Source of the DNA: Deltaproteobacteria bacterium
Lineage (GTDB): Bacteria > Myxococcota_A > UBA9160 > SMWR01
NCBI GenBank assembly: GCA_029261905.1
Contig: JAJDAM010000233.1
Coordinates: forward strand, 1 to 8,233
DNA length: 8,233 nt
Reading direction: 5' to 3'
In this document: one piece after another, positions 7,308-8,233 of the stretch
Layout: each line of letters starts with the position of its first letter
Position numbering within the stretch: the stretch's first letter is position 1
The notes under the pieces: generated by a model
The model's database searches: none
What the model was told of the DNA's origin: nothing
What the model saw: the letters and a program-made list of their open reading frames with translations, nothing else
Made by a program: the position numbers and the translations under genes

Positions 7308-7336
7308 TGGACCTGCACCTATTACGATACTATACG
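7308..7336 (+). promoter_or_regulatory. Candidate sigma70-type promoter for the P450
   Basis: TGGACC (7308-7313, 4/6 match to TTGACA) and TATACG (7331-7336, 4/6 match to TATAAT) are separated by 17 bp. They fall in the most AT-rich patch of the control region and would start transcription about 50 nt before the P450 ATG. The -10 element lies inside the palindrome at 7324-7342, the arrangement expected for repression by a bound TetR dimer. Prediction by eye only. Confidence 0.45.
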
Positions 7337-7342
7337 TATCGT
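7324..7342. promoter_or_regulatory. Operator-like 19-bp palindrome, probable TetR site
   Basis: ACGATAC (7324-7330) and GTATCGT (7336-7342) are perfect inverted 7-bp arms around TATAC. The length and spacing suit a TetR dimer on adjacent major grooves. A second perfect 8-bp palindrome, ATACGTAT (7332-7339), overlaps it, so two dimers in shifted register are conceivable. The site lies between the divergent TetR and P450 genes and overlaps the predicted -10 element. That the neighbouring TetR binds here is inference. Confidence 0.65.
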
Positions 7343-7379
7343 TCTTAATCACCCCAGCCTCTCCGGGCTGCCGGTCCCC

Positions 7380-7384
7380 AGGAG
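7380..7384 (+). promoter_or_regulatory. Shine-Dalgarno site of the P450
   Basis: AGGAG lies 8 nt before the ATG at 7393. It is the clearest ribosome-binding site in the window, and it decides the P450 start against the upstream in-frame ATG at 7129. Confidence 0.8.
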
Positions 7385-7392
7385 TCTTTCCC

Positions 7393-8233
7393 ATGGTCGA
7401 ATACAACCCCTTTTCCCAGGATGTCATGCGCGACCCGCTCCCGATTTACGCGAAGCTGCGCGAAGAGGCGCCCTGCTATCACATCGAGCAATTCGATGCC
7501 TGGGCGCTTTCGCGGTTCGAAGACATCTGGGCCGCATCGATGGACAACAAGCACTACACGGCCACGCTCGGAACGACCTCGGCCCACCTTCTGACGAAGG
7601 TCCAGCCGGTCACCCCGATGATCAACATGATGGATCCGCCGCAGCACACCAAGCTGCGCTCGCAGGTTCGAAAGCATTTTGCGCCGGCGGCGATTCGACA
7701 CCTCGAGCCGACCATGCGCGAGATCGCCTCCAGTTGCCTCGATGCTGCATTGGAGAAGGGCGAGATCGACGCCATGGGCGAATTTTCGAACCAGGTGGCC
7801 GTCAAGGTCGCCTGCATCGTCAATGGGATCCCGCTGGAAGACGGCGACATGCTGAACGATCTGGTCTGGCGCTTCTTCGGGCGGGAAGAGGGCACCGACG
7901 GGATGACCCCGGACGGGCTCGCCGCGATGGGCGAATTGTTCGGGTACTTCATCGGTTTGTCGCAATCACGTCGAAAGCAGGGGTCGGACGCAGACGACGT
8001 CGTGAACTTGCTCAACAACATCGAACTCGACGGCAAGAAGCTCGACGACGAATCGATCGCATCTCACATGGCGATGTTCATCATCGGTGGCGCCGAGACC
8101 TTCCCGAAGACCTTCGCAACTTCGCTGATGCGTCTCGCCGAGCACCCCGACCAGCGAGCACAGTGCGTCGCCGACCCGAGCTTGATTCCCGATGCGTTCC
8201 TGGAGTGCCTTCGGTACGACATGCCGACACAGT
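7393..8233 (+). CDS. Cytochrome P450, N-terminal 280 residues, cut by window end
   Basis: The frame runs from ATG 7393 to the window edge without a stop. It begins M-V-E-Y-N-P-F, followed by DPLPIYAKLREEAPCYHIE, the usual start of a soluble bacterial P450. The C-helix block MDPPQHTKLR (residues 80-89) carries H85 and R89, which contact heme propionates in the family. The I-helix block is GGAET (232-236), giving the acid-hydroxyl pair E235-T236 used in O2 activation, followed by F-P-K. The K-helix E-x-x-R is E271-C-L-R274. The heme-ligand cysteine loop should come about 80 residues further on, outside the window. As a cytosolic monooxygenase it would need ferredoxin and reductase partners, none of which are seen here. 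Substrate unknown; lipids, terpenes or steroids are plausible given the neighbouring desaturase-like enzyme. Likely controlled by the divergent TetR through the palindrome at 7324-7342. Confidence 0.93.
   Translation, partial: MVEYNPFSQDVMRDPLPIYAKLREEAPCYHIEQFDAWALSRFEDIWAASMDNKHYTATLGTTSAHLLTKVQPVTPMINMMDPPQHTKLRSQVRKHFAPAAIRHLEPTMREIASSCLDAALEKGEIDAMGEFSNQVAVKVACIVNGIPLEDGDMLNDLVWRFFGREEGTDGMTPDGLAAMGELFGYFIGLSQSRRKQGSDADDVVNLLNNIELDGKKLDDESIASHMAMFIIGGAETFPKTFATSLMRLAEHPDQRAQCVADPSLIPDAFLECLRYDMPTQ

Larger units (their letters stand above)
7080..7392. promoter_or_regulatory. Divergent control region between TetR gene and P450
   Basis: This 313-bp gap separates the TetR start from the P450 start. 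I see no convincing gene in it, although it is open in several frames because it is GC-rich. Its end near the P450 is markedly AT-richer (about 7318-7350) and contains the operator-like palindrome and a promoter candidate. Two further symmetries occur: GACCTG-ATC-CAGGTC (7235-7249) and CCCGA-A-TCGGG (7252-7262). If the TetR operon is transcribed from the same AT-rich patch, its message would have an untranslated leader of roughly 230 nt. Confidence 0.6.

Noticed and set aside
7355..7370. Small hairpin CAGCC-N6-GGCTG in the P450 leader as a riboswitch or translational control element
   Set aside because: A 5-bp stem is expected by chance at this GC content. It stops about 10 nt before the ribosome site and does not sequester it.
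7129..7392. In-frame upstream extension of the P450 from ATG 7129 (88 more codons, no stop)
   Set aside because: The extension crosses the operator/promoter patch and has no P450-like sequence. AGGAG sits 8 nt before ATG 7393, where the protein begins exactly as P450s do.

Overview
The window is GC-rich, with tightly packed genes and frequent GTG starts. It encodes an outer-membrane beta-barrel protein, so the host is Gram-negative. A bacterial TMTC-like GT-C/TPR protein, a YfhO-like protein, a sterol-desaturase-family protein and a TetR/P450 pair together resemble the gene content of soil or marine deltaproteobacterial-type lineages (Myxococcota, Desulfobacterota and Binatota in the broad sense) or some high-GC Proteobacteria. 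The lineage is inference; no RNA gene or other marker is present to settle it.

Layout. (1) Bases 1-915, plus strand: the 3' part of an outer-membrane beta-barrel gene whose start lies before the window. (2) 916-1113: a gap with a small hairpin nested inside a wider 12-bp inverted repeat. (3) 1114-5309, plus strand: a two-gene operon joined by an ATGA overlap. It encodes a polytopic GT-C-type protein with six C-terminal TPRs, then a YfhO-like polytopic protein that carries a short in-frame 12-nt tandem repeat. (4) 5310-5344: a 35-bp convergent gap. (5) 7079 down to 5345, minus strand: a TetR-family regulator followed 22 nt later by a sterol desaturase/fatty acid hydroxylase-family membrane di-iron enzyme. 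(6) 7080-7392: a divergent control region with a perfect 19-bp interrupted palindrome over the predicted P450 promoter. (7) 7393 to the window end, plus strand: the first 280 residues of a cytochrome P450, cut by the window edge before the heme-cysteine loop.

How the genes may work together. The TetR gene lies divergent to the P450 and upstream of the desaturase-like gene, and the palindrome lies between them. This suggests one regulon in which a hydrophobic ligand relieves repression of two oxygen-dependent enzymes, a P450 and a di-iron hydroxylase/desaturase. Both enzyme families act on lipids, steroids, hydrocarbons or terpenoids; the actual substrate cannot be read from the sequence. The translationally coupled GT-C pair is probably envelope glycosylation machinery using lipid-linked sugars, but neither sugar nor acceptor is known. 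The barrel gene belongs to a family often seen near metal-handling genes and is probably separate from the rest.

I see no mobile element, CRISPR array, tRNA or rRNA. The most interesting items are the operator-like palindrome with its divergent oxidative gene set, and the coupled pair of GT-C proteins.
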